Assembly: GCA_964368765.1 (NCBI GenBank)
Contig: CAYJCU010000004.1
Location: 1-51,728 of the forward strand
Direction of reading: 5' to 3'
Source of the DNA: JADFUS01 sp964368765
GTDB lineage: Bacteria; Bacteroidota; Bacteroidia; Bacteroidales; Rikenellaceae
Length of the DNA: 51,728 nt
Of the stretch, positions 7,950 to 17,386 are shown one piece after another. The notes beneath the pieces are model-generated. The model was not told the DNA's origin, ran no database searches, and worked only from the letters and a program-made list of their open reading frames with translations. Position 1 is the stretch's first letter, and every line of letters starts with the position of its first letter. The position numbers and the translations under genes were made by a program.

Positions 7950-9806
7950 ATGGATAGAATCGAGAATGTCGTAGAGGATATAGTAATTAGATTCTCTGGA
8001 GACTCGGGAGACGGGATGCAGATGACCGGCACGCTATTTACTGAGACATCGGCTTATTTAGGCAATGATGTTTCTACATTTCCAGATTACCCTGCTGAGA
8101 TACGTGCCCCACAAGGTACTGTGAGCGGTGTATCGGGCTTTCAAGTTCATATTGGAAGTGGCAAAGTAAATACCCCAGGAGATTATTGTGATATACTTGT
8201 TGCAATGAATCCAGCAGCCCTAATTGCTAACCATATATGGTTGAAGAAGGTAGCTACTATAATCATTAATGCAGATGCTTTCACTGAGAAAAATATAGAG
8301 AGAGCAGGTTTTAAAACTAAAGACCCTTTTGCGGAGCTTAACCTAACTGGTTATAATATAGTGCATGCTCCAATATCATCAATGACAAAAGATGCGTGTG
8401 CAGGGCTAGAGATAGATAATAAATCTATTTCTAAGTGCAAGAATATGTTTGCTTTAGGTGTCTGCTATTTTATGTGTGATAAACCTCTTAATTTTACTGA
8501 GGCGTTCATTGATAAAAAATTTGGTAAGAAGATACCGGTAGTTGCTGAGGCTAATAAACTTGTTCTTAAGGCTGGTTTTAACTATGCAGCAAATACGCAC
8601 ACATTCTCAAATATATACAAAGTAAGTAAGGCAGAGGTTGCTAAAGGTCGTTACCGTAGTATTAATGGTAATGAGGCTACTGCATGGGGTTTAATAGCTG
8701 CAAGTGAGAAGAGTGGACGTCCACTATTCTGTGGCTCGTACCCTATCACTCCTGCAACTGGTATCTTAGAGTATCTTGCTCAGCGTAGAGATTTAGGAGT
8801 TAAAACTCTTCAGGCAGAGGATGAGATAGCAGGTATCTGTACATCTATCGGAGCTGCTTATGCAGGTAATTTTGCTGTTACAACCACTTCTGGACCTGGT
8901 TTATCTCTTAAATCAGAGGCTTTAGGATTGGCTGTTATGACAGAACTTCCTCTTGTTGTTGTAAACGTGCAACGTGGAGGGCCATCAACAGGTCTTCCAA
9001 CAAAGGTAGAGCAGTCTGATTTATATCAAGCATTGTGGGGTCGTAACGGAGAGTGTCCGATGGTTATTATGGCAGCTAATACTCCGTCAGACTGTTTCGA
9101 TAAGGCGTTTGTGGCTAGTAAGATAGCTATGGAGCACATGACACCAGTTATGTTATTAACTGATGCGTTTGTAGCTAACGGTTCAGAGCCTTGGAGAATA
9201 CCATCAATGAGTGATTATCCAACTATTACACCGCCAGTTGAGCCTGCAAGAGAGGATGGCGCAGAGCCTTTCCAACCTTATCTTCGTGATGAAGAGCGTT
9301 TAGCTCGTAGATGGGCATTCCCAGGTGTTAAGGGTCTTCAGCACCGTATTGGTGGTCTTGAAAAGAAAGATGGTGTGGGAACAGTTTCGCACGATCCTAT
9401 GAACCACGAGGTTATGACAAAACTACGTCAAGAGAAGGTTGATCGTGTTGTTAATTATATTCCAGAGCAGGATGTTATCGGTTCTGTTGATGGAGGTAAG
9501 GTTCTAGTTGTTGGATGGGGAGGAACTTACGGACATTTAGTATCTGCTGTTACTGAGCTTCGTGCAGCAGGGCGTGATGTATCGCTTTGTCATATAAGTT
9601 ATCTAAACCCACTTCCTAAGAATCTTGAAGAGATATTATCTAAATATGATAAGATTATTGTGTGCGAGCTTAATGCTGGTCAGTTAGCAAACTATCTGCG
9701 TATGACATTCCAGCAGTTCCAATATCTACAATATAACAAGATACAGGGACAGCCATTCACTATCATTGAGTTAAAAGAGAATATCGAAAAATTGTTTGAA
9801 GAGTAG
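7950..9806 (+). CDS. korA: 2-oxoacid:ferredoxin oxidoreductase, fused gamma-alpha subunit
   Basis: Catalytic partner of KorB in oxidising a 2-oxoacid (probably 2-oxoglutarate) with CoA and ferredoxin. The 618-residue chain has an N-terminal gamma domain (about 8-195, beginning RFSGDSGDGMQMTG) joined to the alpha/pyrimidine-binding domain (CGSYPITPATGILEYLA, then LQAEDEIAGICTSIGAAYAG). The C-terminal transketolase-like domain starts near VLVVGWGGTYG. The gamma-alpha fusion without an attached ferredoxin domain is the KorA form. Substrate specificity cannot be settled from sequence alone. It reflects anaerobic central metabolism. Confidence 0.92.
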   Translation: MDRIENVVEDIVIRFSGDSGDGMQMTGTLFTETSAYLGNDVSTFPDYPAEIRAPQGTVSGVSGFQVHIGSGKVNTPGDYCDILVAMNPAALIANHIWLKKVATIIINADAFTEKNIERAGFKTKDPFAELNLTGYNIVHAPISSMTKDACAGLEIDNKSISKCKNMFALGVCYFMCDKPLNFTEAFIDKKFGKKIPVVAEANKLVLKAGFNYAANTHTFSNIYKVSKAEVAKGRYRSINGNEATAWGLIAASEKSGRPLFCGSYPITPATGILEYLAQRRDLGVKTLQAEDEIAGICTSIGAAYAGNFAVTTTSGPGLSLKSEALGLAVMTELPLVVVNVQRGGPSTGLPTKVEQSDLYQALWGRNGECPMVIMAANTPSDCFDKAFVASKIAMEHMTPVMLLTDAFVANGSEPWRIPSMSDYPTITPPVEPAREDGAEPFQPYLRDEERLARRWAFPGVKGLQHRIGGLEKKDGVGTVSHDPMNHEVMTKLRQEKVDRVVNYIPEQDVIGSVDGGKVLVVGWGGTYGHLVSAVTELRAAGRDVSLCHISYLNPLPKNLEEILSKYDKIIVCELNAGQLANYLRMTFQQFQYLQYNKIQGQPFTIIELKENIEKLFEE

Positions 9807-9813
9807 TAGTATT

Positions 9814-10848
9814 ATGAATAATATATCAAATTTAAGATTTACTCCTAAAGATTTTAAGAGTGATCAAGAGGTTAAATGGTGTCCAGGTTGTGGCGACCAC
9901 TTCATATTAAATGCAGTACAAAAAGCACTTCCTTTAGTTGCGGAGGTGCCAAGTTATCAGAAAGAGACATTTGCGTTCATCTCAGGTATTGGATGTTCTT
10001 CTCGTTTCCCTTACTATATGCGTACTTTCGGATTTCACGGAATACATGGTAGAGCGGCAGCTATTGCTACTGGTGTTAAGGTTGCTAATCCTAAGCTATC
10101 TGTATGGCAGGTGTCTGGTGATGGTGATGCGTTAGCAATTGGTGGTAACCACTTTATTCACGCTATCCGTCGTAATATAGACCTAAATATCTTACTATTT
10201 AATAATGAGATTTATGGTCTTACTAAAGGACAATATTCGCCTACTTCTAAGTTAGGTATCAAGACAAAGACATCTCCGTTTGGAACTTTCGAGCACCCAT
10301 TTACTCCAGGTGAGGTGGTGTTAGGAGCACGTGGTACTTTCTTTGCACGCTCTATTGATGTTGAGGTTGATTTAACTGTTGAGTGTCTTGTAGCAGCGGC
10401 TCGTCATGATGGTACTTCGGTAACAGAGATAATGCAAAATTGTGTTATCTTCAATGAGGATACACACAAAGATTTTGCTGATAAGTCAGTGCGTGCTGAT
10501 AGAACAGTAGTTCTACGTCACGGAGAAAGAATGATTTTCGGTAAAGAAAAAAATAAAGGTCTTGTATTAGAGGGACTTAACCTTAAGATAGTTACTATCG
10601 GTGAGGGTGGTTGGACTAAAGAGGATATATTAGTGCATGATGCTAATAACCCTGATTCGGGTGTGCACATGATGCTTGCAGCTATGAAAGCACCAGAGTT
10701 CCCAGTGGCATTAGGTGTTATCCGTTCGGTGGTCGATTCAACTTATGAGATGAACCTAAAGAATCAGGTTGAGGATATTGTTGCTCAATCAAAGATTCGT
10801 TGCATGGATGACCTACTTAACAGTGGAGATACCTGGGAGGTTGAGTAA
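9814..10848 (+). CDS. korB: 2-oxoacid:ferredoxin oxidoreductase beta subunit
   Basis: Thiamine-diphosphate-binding beta subunit, partner of the preceding gamma-alpha subunit. Visible features are KWCPGCGDHFIL near the N-terminus (Cys ligands of an Fe-S cluster), the TPP motif GDGDALAIGGNHFIHA, and NNEIYGLTKGQYSPTS. The ATG at 9814 gives 344 residues and lies 7 bases after the korA stop. An in-frame TTG at 9796 would overlap korA and is unlikely to be used. Confidence 0.94.
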   Translation: MNNISNLRFTPKDFKSDQEVKWCPGCGDHFILNAVQKALPLVAEVPSYQKETFAFISGIGCSSRFPYYMRTFGFHGIHGRAAAIATGVKVANPKLSVWQVSGDGDALAIGGNHFIHAIRRNIDLNILLFNNEIYGLTKGQYSPTSKLGIKTKTSPFGTFEHPFTPGEVVLGARGTFFARSIDVEVDLTVECLVAAARHDGTSVTEIMQNCVIFNEDTHKDFADKSVRADRTVVLRHGERMIFGKEKNKGLVLEGLNLKIVTIGEGGWTKEDILVHDANNPDSGVHMMLAAMKAPEFPVALGVIRSVVDSTYEMNLKNQVEDIVAQSKIRCMDDLLNSGDTWEVE

Positions 10849-10934
10849 GAACCAAAACGATATTAGTGTAAACTAAAAAAATCGGATAAATTTTGTCAAA
10901 GTGGGTAAAGCCATAATTGACATTAATACATACA

Positions 10935-10965
10935 AACCTGAGTTTTGGATAAAGAGACTCAGGTT
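10935..10965 (+). other. Perfect inverted repeat upstream of murI
   Basis: A 9-bp perfect stem (AACCTGAGT / ACTCAGGTT) with a 13-base loop lies 17 bases before the murI ATG. It is not followed by a T run, so it is not a standard terminator for korAB. It could be an operator or a leader structure. Confidence 0.4.
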
Positions 10966-10982
10966 ATAAAATAATCAACAGT

Positions 10983-11786
10983 ATGAGCAAGGTAGCACTG
11001 TTTGATTCAGGCGTGGGGGGAGTGACTATTCTTAAAGAGGTAGTCTCTCTCTTGCCGTATGAAGAGATTATATATTTTGCCGACTCAAAATATTGCCCTT
11101 ATGGCAATAAGAGTAGCTATGAGATAGTGGCACGTTGTTGCGAGGTTGTAGATTATCTGTTATCGTTAGATGTTAAGATAATAGTTATAGCCTGCAATAC
11201 TGCAACTACAAATGCAATAGATTATCTTCGTAATAAATATAAGCATATTGAGTTTGTGGGCACAGAGCCTGCCGTTAAGCCAGCACTTGAACATACAAAG
11301 AGTGGGGTAGTAGGGGTGATAGCCACTGAGGGTACTATCTCATCAAATAAGGTTGGTAAACTATCAGAGCGTTATGGAGATGGGCAGATAGTTCATGAAA
11401 TATCAGGCAAAGGATTGGTTGAGCTAATAGAAGAGGGCAACGAAGATAGCCAGAGATGTTATGAGCTATTACGTGGTTATTTAGAACCACTTATTAATGA
11501 GGGTATAGATTGTTTGGCACTAGGGTGCACACACTACCCTTTTCTCACTTCGGCAATAGAGAAAATTATTAACGGTAGAGATATTGAGATTATTAACCCT
11601 GCCCCTGCAATAGCACGAAGGGTTAAAGAGTTACTTATAAGAGACTCTAAACTAAATGAGGGGGATAGCGAGGGCGATATTCAATTTATTGCCTCGGCAG
11701 GTGGCGATGAGTACCTCGATTTTATTAAAAGTAGATACAACGATTATAACAAAATAGATATAGATGGCACAAGAACAACAAAATAG
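10983..11786 (+). CDS. murI: Glutamate racemase
   Basis: Makes D-glutamate for peptidoglycan. The 267-residue protein opens MSKVALFDSGVGGVTIL, with the catalytic-site D8 and S9. It carries both catalytic cysteines: C71 in ACNTATT and C182 in LGCTHYPFL. The reading frame overlaps the ftsK start by 23 bases, indicating a common mRNA with ftsK and, originally, lolA. Confidence 0.95.
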   Translation: MSKVALFDSGVGGVTILKEVVSLLPYEEIIYFADSKYCPYGNKSSYEIVARCCEVVDYLLSLDVKIIVIACNTATTNAIDYLRNKYKHIEFVGTEPAVKPALEHTKSGVVGVIATEGTISSNKVGKLSERYGDGQIVHEISGKGLVELIEEGNEDSQRCYELLRGYLEPLINEGIDCLALGCTHYPFLTSAIEKIINGRDIEIINPAPAIARRVKELLIRDSKLNEGDSEGDIQFIASAGGDEYLDFIKSRYNDYNKIDIDGTRTTK

Positions 11787-14526
11787 ACGTCCAGCGGGCA
11801 CTAGGGCTGGGGCTGACCCAACAAAAAAGGCAGCAACTACAACCACTACAAGAGGTGCGTCAACTGCATCAACTACTACACGTAGCAAGAGCACATCAAC
11901 CACCACACGCAGTAGTGCAGAGAGAAATGCAGCTATGAAGGGGGCGATAGCCAAAGGTAAAGAGAGTGCACAGAAACCGCCAGTGAAGAGGGATAGCGGA
12001 ATCAGTAAGACAACCAAGCGTAATATATACATCATAACAATAATTGTAATAGCAGCTGTTTGTACCTATGCAATTGTTGCGTGTGTTGAGTATATCTTAG
12101 GTTGGAAGCAAGACCAGTCGGCACTTGTGGGAGCTGTTACTGGAGCGGAGACGGTTGTTAATGATGCTGGTACTGTTGGTGCTAAATTGGCGCACCTGCT
12201 TGTTAGTGAGTGGTTTGGTATATTTGGGCTTCTTATTCCACTTGCTGTGATTCTTATGTCGTTCTTCTTGGTGTATAGAAAAAATATGCTGTTTATTAAG
12301 GTGGCGCTATCAATGACAACGGGAACTATTATATGGTCGTCGGCAGCTACATTGGTATCCACTGATTTAGGGGCTATATTCGGAACATCACTAGGGGGTG
12401 GTTTTGGGCTTATGTTTACAAAATATCTCAATAACTATTTTGGTAATGTGGGGTGTGTGTTGCTTATTATTGTTACTGCATTTATCTGGACAATATACAC
12501 ATTTCCAAAGAGTTTTATACTGTTTGAGGGAATATATAAAGTTATCATATCAATCATTACTACCATATTTGTTGGTAAATCAAAGGGCAACAAAGAGCCT
12601 TCAGCGGCAGTTGTTGCTGAGATTAAGAAAGAGGATGAGATTGTTAAGGATATAATCAAGGAGGAGAAGGTAAAAGAGGATTTAGAGCCTATTAACGCAC
12701 CTGTTGTTGATAAACCTAAGAAGAGCTTTGATGATATACCTTTCACTATTGGAAATAGTGAAAGCGTTACTGTTGAGCCTAAGAGTGAAGATAAATCAAC
12801 AGATGATGTACCATTCACATTTAATATTCCAACCGCAGACGAGCAAGAGCGTCAAGGAACACATAGTAGCGATATTAACCCTAGCGAGTTCGAGATAGTT
12901 GTTGGTAGGGATGTTGAGGTTGTTCAATCAGAGAATAGCGATAGTAAGATTATAGAGGTTGATAGTGAGGCTCTTAATCCTGATGAAATAGACCAAACTC
13001 TTTTTGACCCTACTCTCGAGTTGGCTAACTATCAACTGCCGCCGTTTGAACTTCTTGAAGATAGACAGTCGGGGGCTAAGATAACAGAGGCTGAGATACA
13101 CGAAAATAAAGAGAGAATATTAAATACTCTTCAAAACTTCTCTATTGCCATTAAGAGCATTAGGGCTACGGTAGGGCCTACTGTAACTCTCTATGAGATA
13201 GTGCCTGAGGATGGGGTGAGAATCTCTAAAATAAAGAATCTTGAAGATGATATAGCTTTAAGTTTATCTGCACTAGGTATCAGGATTATTGCACCTATGC
13301 CAGGTAAGGGTACAATAGGTATTGAGGTGCCAAATAAAAATAAAGAGGTGGTATCTATGTACACCGCTATCACATCATCTACTTTCCAAGATAGTGATGC
13401 TGAGTTGCCTATTGTTTTGGGTAAAACCATACAAGACCACAATTTTGTACTTGACCTAGCTAAGATGCCTCACATGTTGGTGGCGGGAGCTACGGGGCAG
13501 GGTAAGTCTGTGGGTCTTAATGCTATTATCACATCGCTTCTATATAAAAAACACCCTTCAGAACTTAAGTTCGTTATGATAGACCCTAAGAAGGTTGAGC
13601 TATCTCTATACACTCTTCTTGAAAATCATTTCTTAGCTAAGATGGAGGATGAGCCAGAGTCTATTATTACAGATACACAGAGGGTTATATATACCCTTAA
13701 CTCACTGTGTATGGAGATGGATGATAGATATGAGCTACTAAAGACAGCTAGAGCTAAAAATATTATCGAGTATAATAATAAATTCCGTAACCGTAGACTT
13801 AACCCTAATAAAGGGCACCGTTTTATGCCTTATATAGTTGTTGTGATAGATGAGTTTGCTGATTTAATCATGACAGCTGGTAAGGAGATAGAGACACCTA
13901 TTGCACGTATAGCACAGCTTGCTCGTGCGGTGGGAATACACCTTATCATCGCTACTCAGCGTCCAGCGGCTAATGTTATTACCGGAGTTATCAAAGCTAA
14001 CTTCCCTGCACGTATTGCCTTTAGGGTTATGACCTCAATAGATTCTAAGATTATTCTTGACTCAACGGGTGCTAATCAGCTAATAGGTCGTGGAGATATG
14101 CTTGTTTCGGTAGGTGGCGAGGTTACTCGTGTGCAATGTGCCTTTGTTGATACTCCTGAGATAGAGCGTATAGCCGATTTTGTGGGTGATCAGGCTGGTT
14201 TTGGTTCGCCTATGATACTACCTGACTATGTGCCTGAGAGTGCCTCAAAAGGAGATGAAGCTGGTGCAATATTATCAAAGCGTGATGCTCTTTTTGATGA
14301 GATAGCTAGATATGTGGTTACCAATCAGCAGGGTTCTGCATCAACAATACAGCGTAATTTCTCAATAGGTTTTAACAGAGCAGGGCGTATTATGGATCAG
14401 CTTGAGAAGGCTGGTATTGTGGGTAAGCAGCAGGGCTCTAAGCCAAGAGAGGTTCGTATAATGGATTTAAGTTCGTTAGAGCTATTGCTTTATGATTTAG
14501 ATAATAACCCTTTTAATGCAGACTAG
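11764..14526 (+). CDS. ftsK: DNA translocase FtsK
   Basis: A septal DNA pump that clears chromosome ends at division. The 920-residue chain has a Thr/Ser/Ala-rich N-terminal tail, about four membrane helices (from about residue 83 to 250), and an acidic linker (about 265-435). The motor has Walker A GATGQGKSVGLN, Walker B IVVVIDEFADLI and RPAANVITG. The C-terminal winged-helix gamma domain (from about ARYVVTNQQGSASTIQR) reads DNA orientation sequences. The ATG at 11764 lies inside the murI end. lolA follows without a gap. Confidence 0.95.
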   Translation: MAQEQQNRRPAGTRAGADPTKKAATTTTTRGASTASTTTRSKSTSTTTRSSAERNAAMKGAIAKGKESAQKPPVKRDSGISKTTKRNIYIITIIVIAAVCTYAIVACVEYILGWKQDQSALVGAVTGAETVVNDAGTVGAKLAHLLVSEWFGIFGLLIPLAVILMSFFLVYRKNMLFIKVALSMTTGTIIWSSAATLVSTDLGAIFGTSLGGGFGLMFTKYLNNYFGNVGCVLLIIVTAFIWTIYTFPKSFILFEGIYKVIISIITTIFVGKSKGNKEPSAAVVAEIKKEDEIVKDIIKEEKVKEDLEPINAPVVDKPKKSFDDIPFTIGNSESVTVEPKSEDKSTDDVPFTFNIPTADEQERQGTHSSDINPSEFEIVVGRDVEVVQSENSDSKIIEVDSEALNPDEIDQTLFDPTLELANYQLPPFELLEDRQSGAKITEAEIHENKERILNTLQNFSIAIKSIRATVGPTVTLYEIVPEDGVRISKIKNLEDDIALSLSALGIRIIAPMPGKGTIGIEVPNKNKEVVSMYTAITSSTFQDSDAELPIVLGKTIQDHNFVLDLAKMPHMLVAGATGQGKSVGLNAIITSLLYKKHPSELKFVMIDPKKVELSLYTLLENHFLAKMEDEPESIITDTQRVIYTLNSLCMEMDDRYELLKTARAKNIIEYNNKFRNRRLNPNKGHRFMPYIVVVIDEFADLIMTAGKEIETPIARIAQLARAVGIHLIIATQRPAANVITGVIKANFPARIAFRVMTSIDSKIILDSTGANQLIGRGDMLVSVGGEVTRVQCAFVDTPEIERIADFVGDQAGFGSPMILPDYVPESASKGDEAGAILSKRDALFDEIARYVVTNQQGSASTIQRNFSIGFNRAGRIMDQLEKAGIVGKQQGSKPREVRIMDLSSLELLLYDLDNNPFNAD

Positions 14527-15171
14527 ATGAGAGCGTTTTTAGTACTTCTATTTATAATTGTCTCTAGCCATGTGAGGGCACAAGAGATGGTTGAGGTTGC
14601 TGATAGCACAGCTCTTAATAAATTTATTGAGAGTGTGTCGGGGGTTGATGATTTTTCGTTTAGATATAAGAGTGCAGCGGGAGAGGGTGTTGTGTCGATA
14701 GGTGCTTCAGGTGTATATATGTCTCAGAACGATAAAGTGGAGATTTTTGAACGTGAGGGGGTGCGTTACACATATAATAGTCGTCGTAAGAGGGTTGATA
14801 TAGAGTATATTAAACCCGATGATGATAGTGTGCGTGATATTTTCTTATGGATAGCAGAGAATATAAACTATATAATGACCCAGCAGGGTAAAGAGAGTGG
14901 TAAATTAACAAGATTTCGTTTTGAGCATAGTGCCACATATAAAAATCTAAAAGGTAAAGAGAAGAGCTATGTTGCTGAGGTTATAGATGTATATTTTAAC
15001 GATAAAGGGGAACTTGTTAAGGTGTCGTATGTGAGTAGAGAGAGTAAACGTGTTACATTTGATATAATGGATTTTACTATTAAGGGGAAAAAGACAAGTG
15101 ATTACTTTACATTCAACCCAGAAGAGCGTGATGATATAGAGGTAACAGATTACAGAGATAATACCAAATAG
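14527..15171 (+). CDS. LolA-like outer-membrane lipoprotein carrier
   Basis: A periplasmic protein of 214 residues with a signal peptide (cleavage probably after SHVRA). The strand-rich region (FSFRYKSAAGEGVVSIG, GVRYTYNSRRKRVDI, VTFDIMDFTIKGK) resembles LolA/DUF-type carriers. In Bacteroidota a lolA-like gene directly follows ftsK, as here (the stop and start codons are adjacent). The stop codon TAG at 15169-15171 is the first three bases of an inserted 119-bp element. Without the insertion the frame would read NTKH and stop, so the protein lost only one residue. Confidence 0.75.
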   Translation: MRAFLVLLFIIVSSHVRAQEMVEVADSTALNKFIESVSGVDDFSFRYKSAAGEGVVSIGASGVYMSQNDKVEIFEREGVRYTYNSRRKRVDIEYIKPDDDSVRDIFLWIAENINYIMTQQGKESGKLTRFRFEHSATYKNLKGKEKSYVAEVIDVYFNDKGELVKVSYVSRESKRVTFDIMDFTIKGKKTSDYFTFNPEERDDIEVTDYRDNTK

Positions 15172-15296
15172 TAGTGTCTGGCAAACCCGAGGATTGAATT
15201 TATGCACGTCATATCTACCCTAAAACGTACCTAAATCCAATTTTGGTAGACCGGCAGTTACTAAGGTTTTTTTACTGGACAACAATAAATACCAAA
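15160..15296. mobile_element. 119-bp miniature element with 9-bp target duplication
   Basis: Exact 9-bp repeats AATACCAAA (15160-15168 and 15288-15296) flank the element at 15169-15287. Its ends are imperfect inverted repeats: TAGTAGTGTCTGGCAAAC against TATTGTTGTCCAGTAAAA, 12 of 18 identical. The left 63 bases match 51608-51670 with a handful of differences, and the right 23 bases match 79-101. It has no ORF, so it must be moved by a transposase encoded elsewhere, probably by the full element whose ends appear at both window edges. The 9-bp duplication is compatible with IS4-like or IS1-like families. Confidence 0.85.
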
Positions 15297-15312
15297 CATT
15301 AATTAGATAACT

Positions 15313-16179
15313 ATGATTACACCAATTACAACAACAAAAAAGGCACTTATCTGCTTTGTAGTGGATATGTCTAGCTCCTTAGAAGAGAAGGTATTGTATC
15401 AGAATAGATATAGACGTAAATGCGACGTTATATCGCAGATAGTTAATATTGCTATTACAGAACATCTTTTGTGTTGCAACAGAGGGGGCGAGTATAAAGA
15501 GTATTTTGATATAATGGTAATTGGTTATAATGGCAGTGGGGTAGTCTCGCTTTTAGATGGTTTGACCTCTAACGACAGAATATATGCCTCAGTTAATGAG
15601 TTGGTTAGTGCAAATTATGATAAGTGCGAGTATAGCGGAGAGGTTAGCTTAGGTGGTATCTCAACAGAGTATAAGAGGGTGGCATACAATTTTGTAACAA
15701 TATCTCCATCTGGAGAGACACCTATGTATGAGGCTCTTGCATATACAAGGCAAGAGGTTGCTAAATGGCTATCTGCACGTGGCGAATCTGTGTCGCAGGT
15801 TCTTATAACGCACCTTACAGATGGTAACGCAACAGACTCAGAGGATGAAGAGCTACTAGAGATTGCTAACAGAATAAAACAGCTTAATGGCACACGTGGG
15901 GGTGTTATTCTATCTAATATACATATTGGAAATGGTGGAGAGGGTGGTTCTATACTATTCCCATCATCTAGTGATGGATTAGATAGTCGCTCAAATGCTA
16001 AACTGCTTTATGAGATGTCTTCAGAGCTTCCGCACTCTATGTGTAGTATGTTAAAGAGTGCAGGCGGTATCGATTATGATGGTGTCACGCCACTTCGTTC
16101 GGTATCATATAACGCATCACTAGAGAAATTAACAGCTATTCTTCAGGTGGGAACACTTAGTATTAACCAAGATTTTTAA
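15313..16179 (+). CDS. von Willebrand factor A domain protein
   Basis: A 288-residue cytoplasmic-looking protein with no signal peptide. A vWA fold with a full metal-binding site (MIDAS) is visible: DMSSS (D18, S20, S22), T136 in SGETPMYEA, and D170 in HLTDGNATD. The vWA family is TerY-like; such proteins often sit beside phosphatase and kinase genes in stress or conflict systems. The next gene, 16 bases on, encodes a kinase-like/WG protein, so the two probably act together. Before the insertion at 15169 the start lay only 10 bases after the lolA stop. The function is unknown. Confidence 0.8.
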   Translation: MITPITTTKKALICFVVDMSSSLEEKVLYQNRYRRKCDVISQIVNIAITEHLLCCNRGGEYKEYFDIMVIGYNGSGVVSLLDGLTSNDRIYASVNELVSANYDKCEYSGEVSLGGISTEYKRVAYNFVTISPSGETPMYEALAYTRQEVAKWLSARGESVSQVLITHLTDGNATDSEDEELLEIANRIKQLNGTRGGVILSNIHIGNGGEGGSILFPSSSDGLDSRSNAKLLYEMSSELPHSMCSMLKSAGGIDYDGVTPLRSVSYNASLEKLTAILQVGTLSINQDF

Positions 16180-16195
16180 TAGGCTACTATAAATT

Positions 16196-17371
16196 ATGTC
16201 AAAGATCTCGATTTTATCAATAGAAGATGCTCTATATCATAGCAAAGAGCGTTTTAAGTCTCTGAAAGAGATAGAGTGTGGAGAGGTTCTAACACAATAC
16301 TCTTCAGATAAATATAGTGTTAGTTATATCATAAAATATGGCGGTAAAGATGTTGTTTTAAAGGTATTAATTGACGAGGATAATGAGCGTAGTGAGCAAT
16401 ATATATCATCGCTTAATACTGTCGAGCAGAGAGAACCACTATTTATAGATAAATTACTCTATCTGCCGAAAGAACTTACTGTTATATCGATAGATAATCA
16501 ATCTATTAGTAGTGCAGGGGTGGTTATGTTTGATATTCCCTCTCCATCAATTACAGAGTATACAAAAGAGTGCGATGGTGATAGTAACCTACTGCCAGCA
16601 CTAGCCACTACCATTAATAGTATTATTGATAGAGGGGCTATTTTCGATTTACTGAGTTATAAAGATTTTAGATACAATAGTAATGCCTCAAAAATATCAA
16701 TATCATTAATCAATAACGCAATGCTTTCGCATGGTGCTTTAGTAGCGAATAAACAATCTACTGCTTTTATCAATTTCCTTATTGGTTCTTTAGTCCGTGC
16801 CTCGATAGATAGCTACACAAAGGTTGAAGGAGATGTTAGCTATGAGGTTATGATAGATAAGTTTGATATTCGTAGAGCTGATTTATACCTCTCAGATGAC
16901 TATCTTAATTGGCTATGGTATGTAATGGATGTTGCTAAAATGCATTGCGAAATAGATTGCTCTGCACTACGTGGGGTTATTGGTAGTGTTGAAAGAGCCT
17001 CAATTATTGAGGCAATTAATCACTTTGCAAATACCAATGTAGAGCATAGTGCTAAGCGTTTTGAGGATGATAGGTATGAAATAACAGGTCTGCATGCTGA
17101 GAGCCGTATAGCCTTTTTAGATAATGAGACACATAAATTTGGGTTTGTAGATTATAAATTCAATATCATCATAGAGCCTACCTACGACTCGGTTACAGAT
17201 TTCAGAGAAGAGGTCTCGGTGTGCGAGTTAGAGGGTAAGTTCGGAGCAATTAATCGTATCGGAGAGATTATTGTTCCTTTTGACTACACCCATCTTGAGT
17301 GGGATATAGATATGAATCGCTTTGTCTACTCAAAAGGAGAGGAACAGGGCTATTTTGCCAGATATCAATAA
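16196..17371 (+). CDS. Kinase-like N-terminal region with C-terminal WG repeats
   Basis: A 391-residue protein with no signal peptide. The N-terminal region (about 28-180) resembles a degenerate protein-kinase fold: GEVLTQYSSDKYSVSYIIKYGG, then VVLKV with a candidate ATP lysine K56. Where a kinase has HxDLKPxN it reads FDLLSYKDFRYN, and no DFG is seen, so it is likely a pseudokinase (inference). The C-terminus (about 305-391) has WG-type repeats: FGFVDYKFNIIIEPTYDSV, KFGAINRIGEIIVPFDYTHL. It pairs with the upstream vWA gene. No PP2C phosphatase gene is nearby. Confidence 0.6.
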   Translation: MSKISILSIEDALYHSKERFKSLKEIECGEVLTQYSSDKYSVSYIIKYGGKDVVLKVLIDEDNERSEQYISSLNTVEQREPLFIDKLLYLPKELTVISIDNQSISSAGVVMFDIPSPSITEYTKECDGDSNLLPALATTINSIIDRGAIFDLLSYKDFRYNSNASKISISLINNAMLSHGALVANKQSTAFINFLIGSLVRASIDSYTKVEGDVSYEVMIDKFDIRRADLYLSDDYLNWLWYVMDVAKMHCEIDCSALRGVIGSVERASIIEAINHFANTNVEHSAKRFEDDRYEITGLHAESRIAFLDNETHKFGFVDYKFNIIIEPTYDSVTDFREEVSVCELEGKFGAINRIGEIIVPFDYTHLEWDIDMNRFVYSKGEEQGYFARYQ

Positions 17372-17386
17372 CTAAATTTTATATAT

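Noticed and set aside
9796..9813. TTG start six codons upstream for korB
   Set aside because: It overlaps the korA stop region, and the family N-terminus fits the ATG at 9814.
10935..10965. Terminator of korAB
   Set aside because: The stem is good but no T run follows it, and it lies close to the murI start; kept only as an inverted repeat of unknown role.
11652..12035. Minus-strand ORF of 127 codons at the murI-ftsK junction
   Set aside because: It arises from the low-complexity Thr/Ala-rich start of ftsK read in reverse; its hydrophobic Val/Ala runs reflect that composition.
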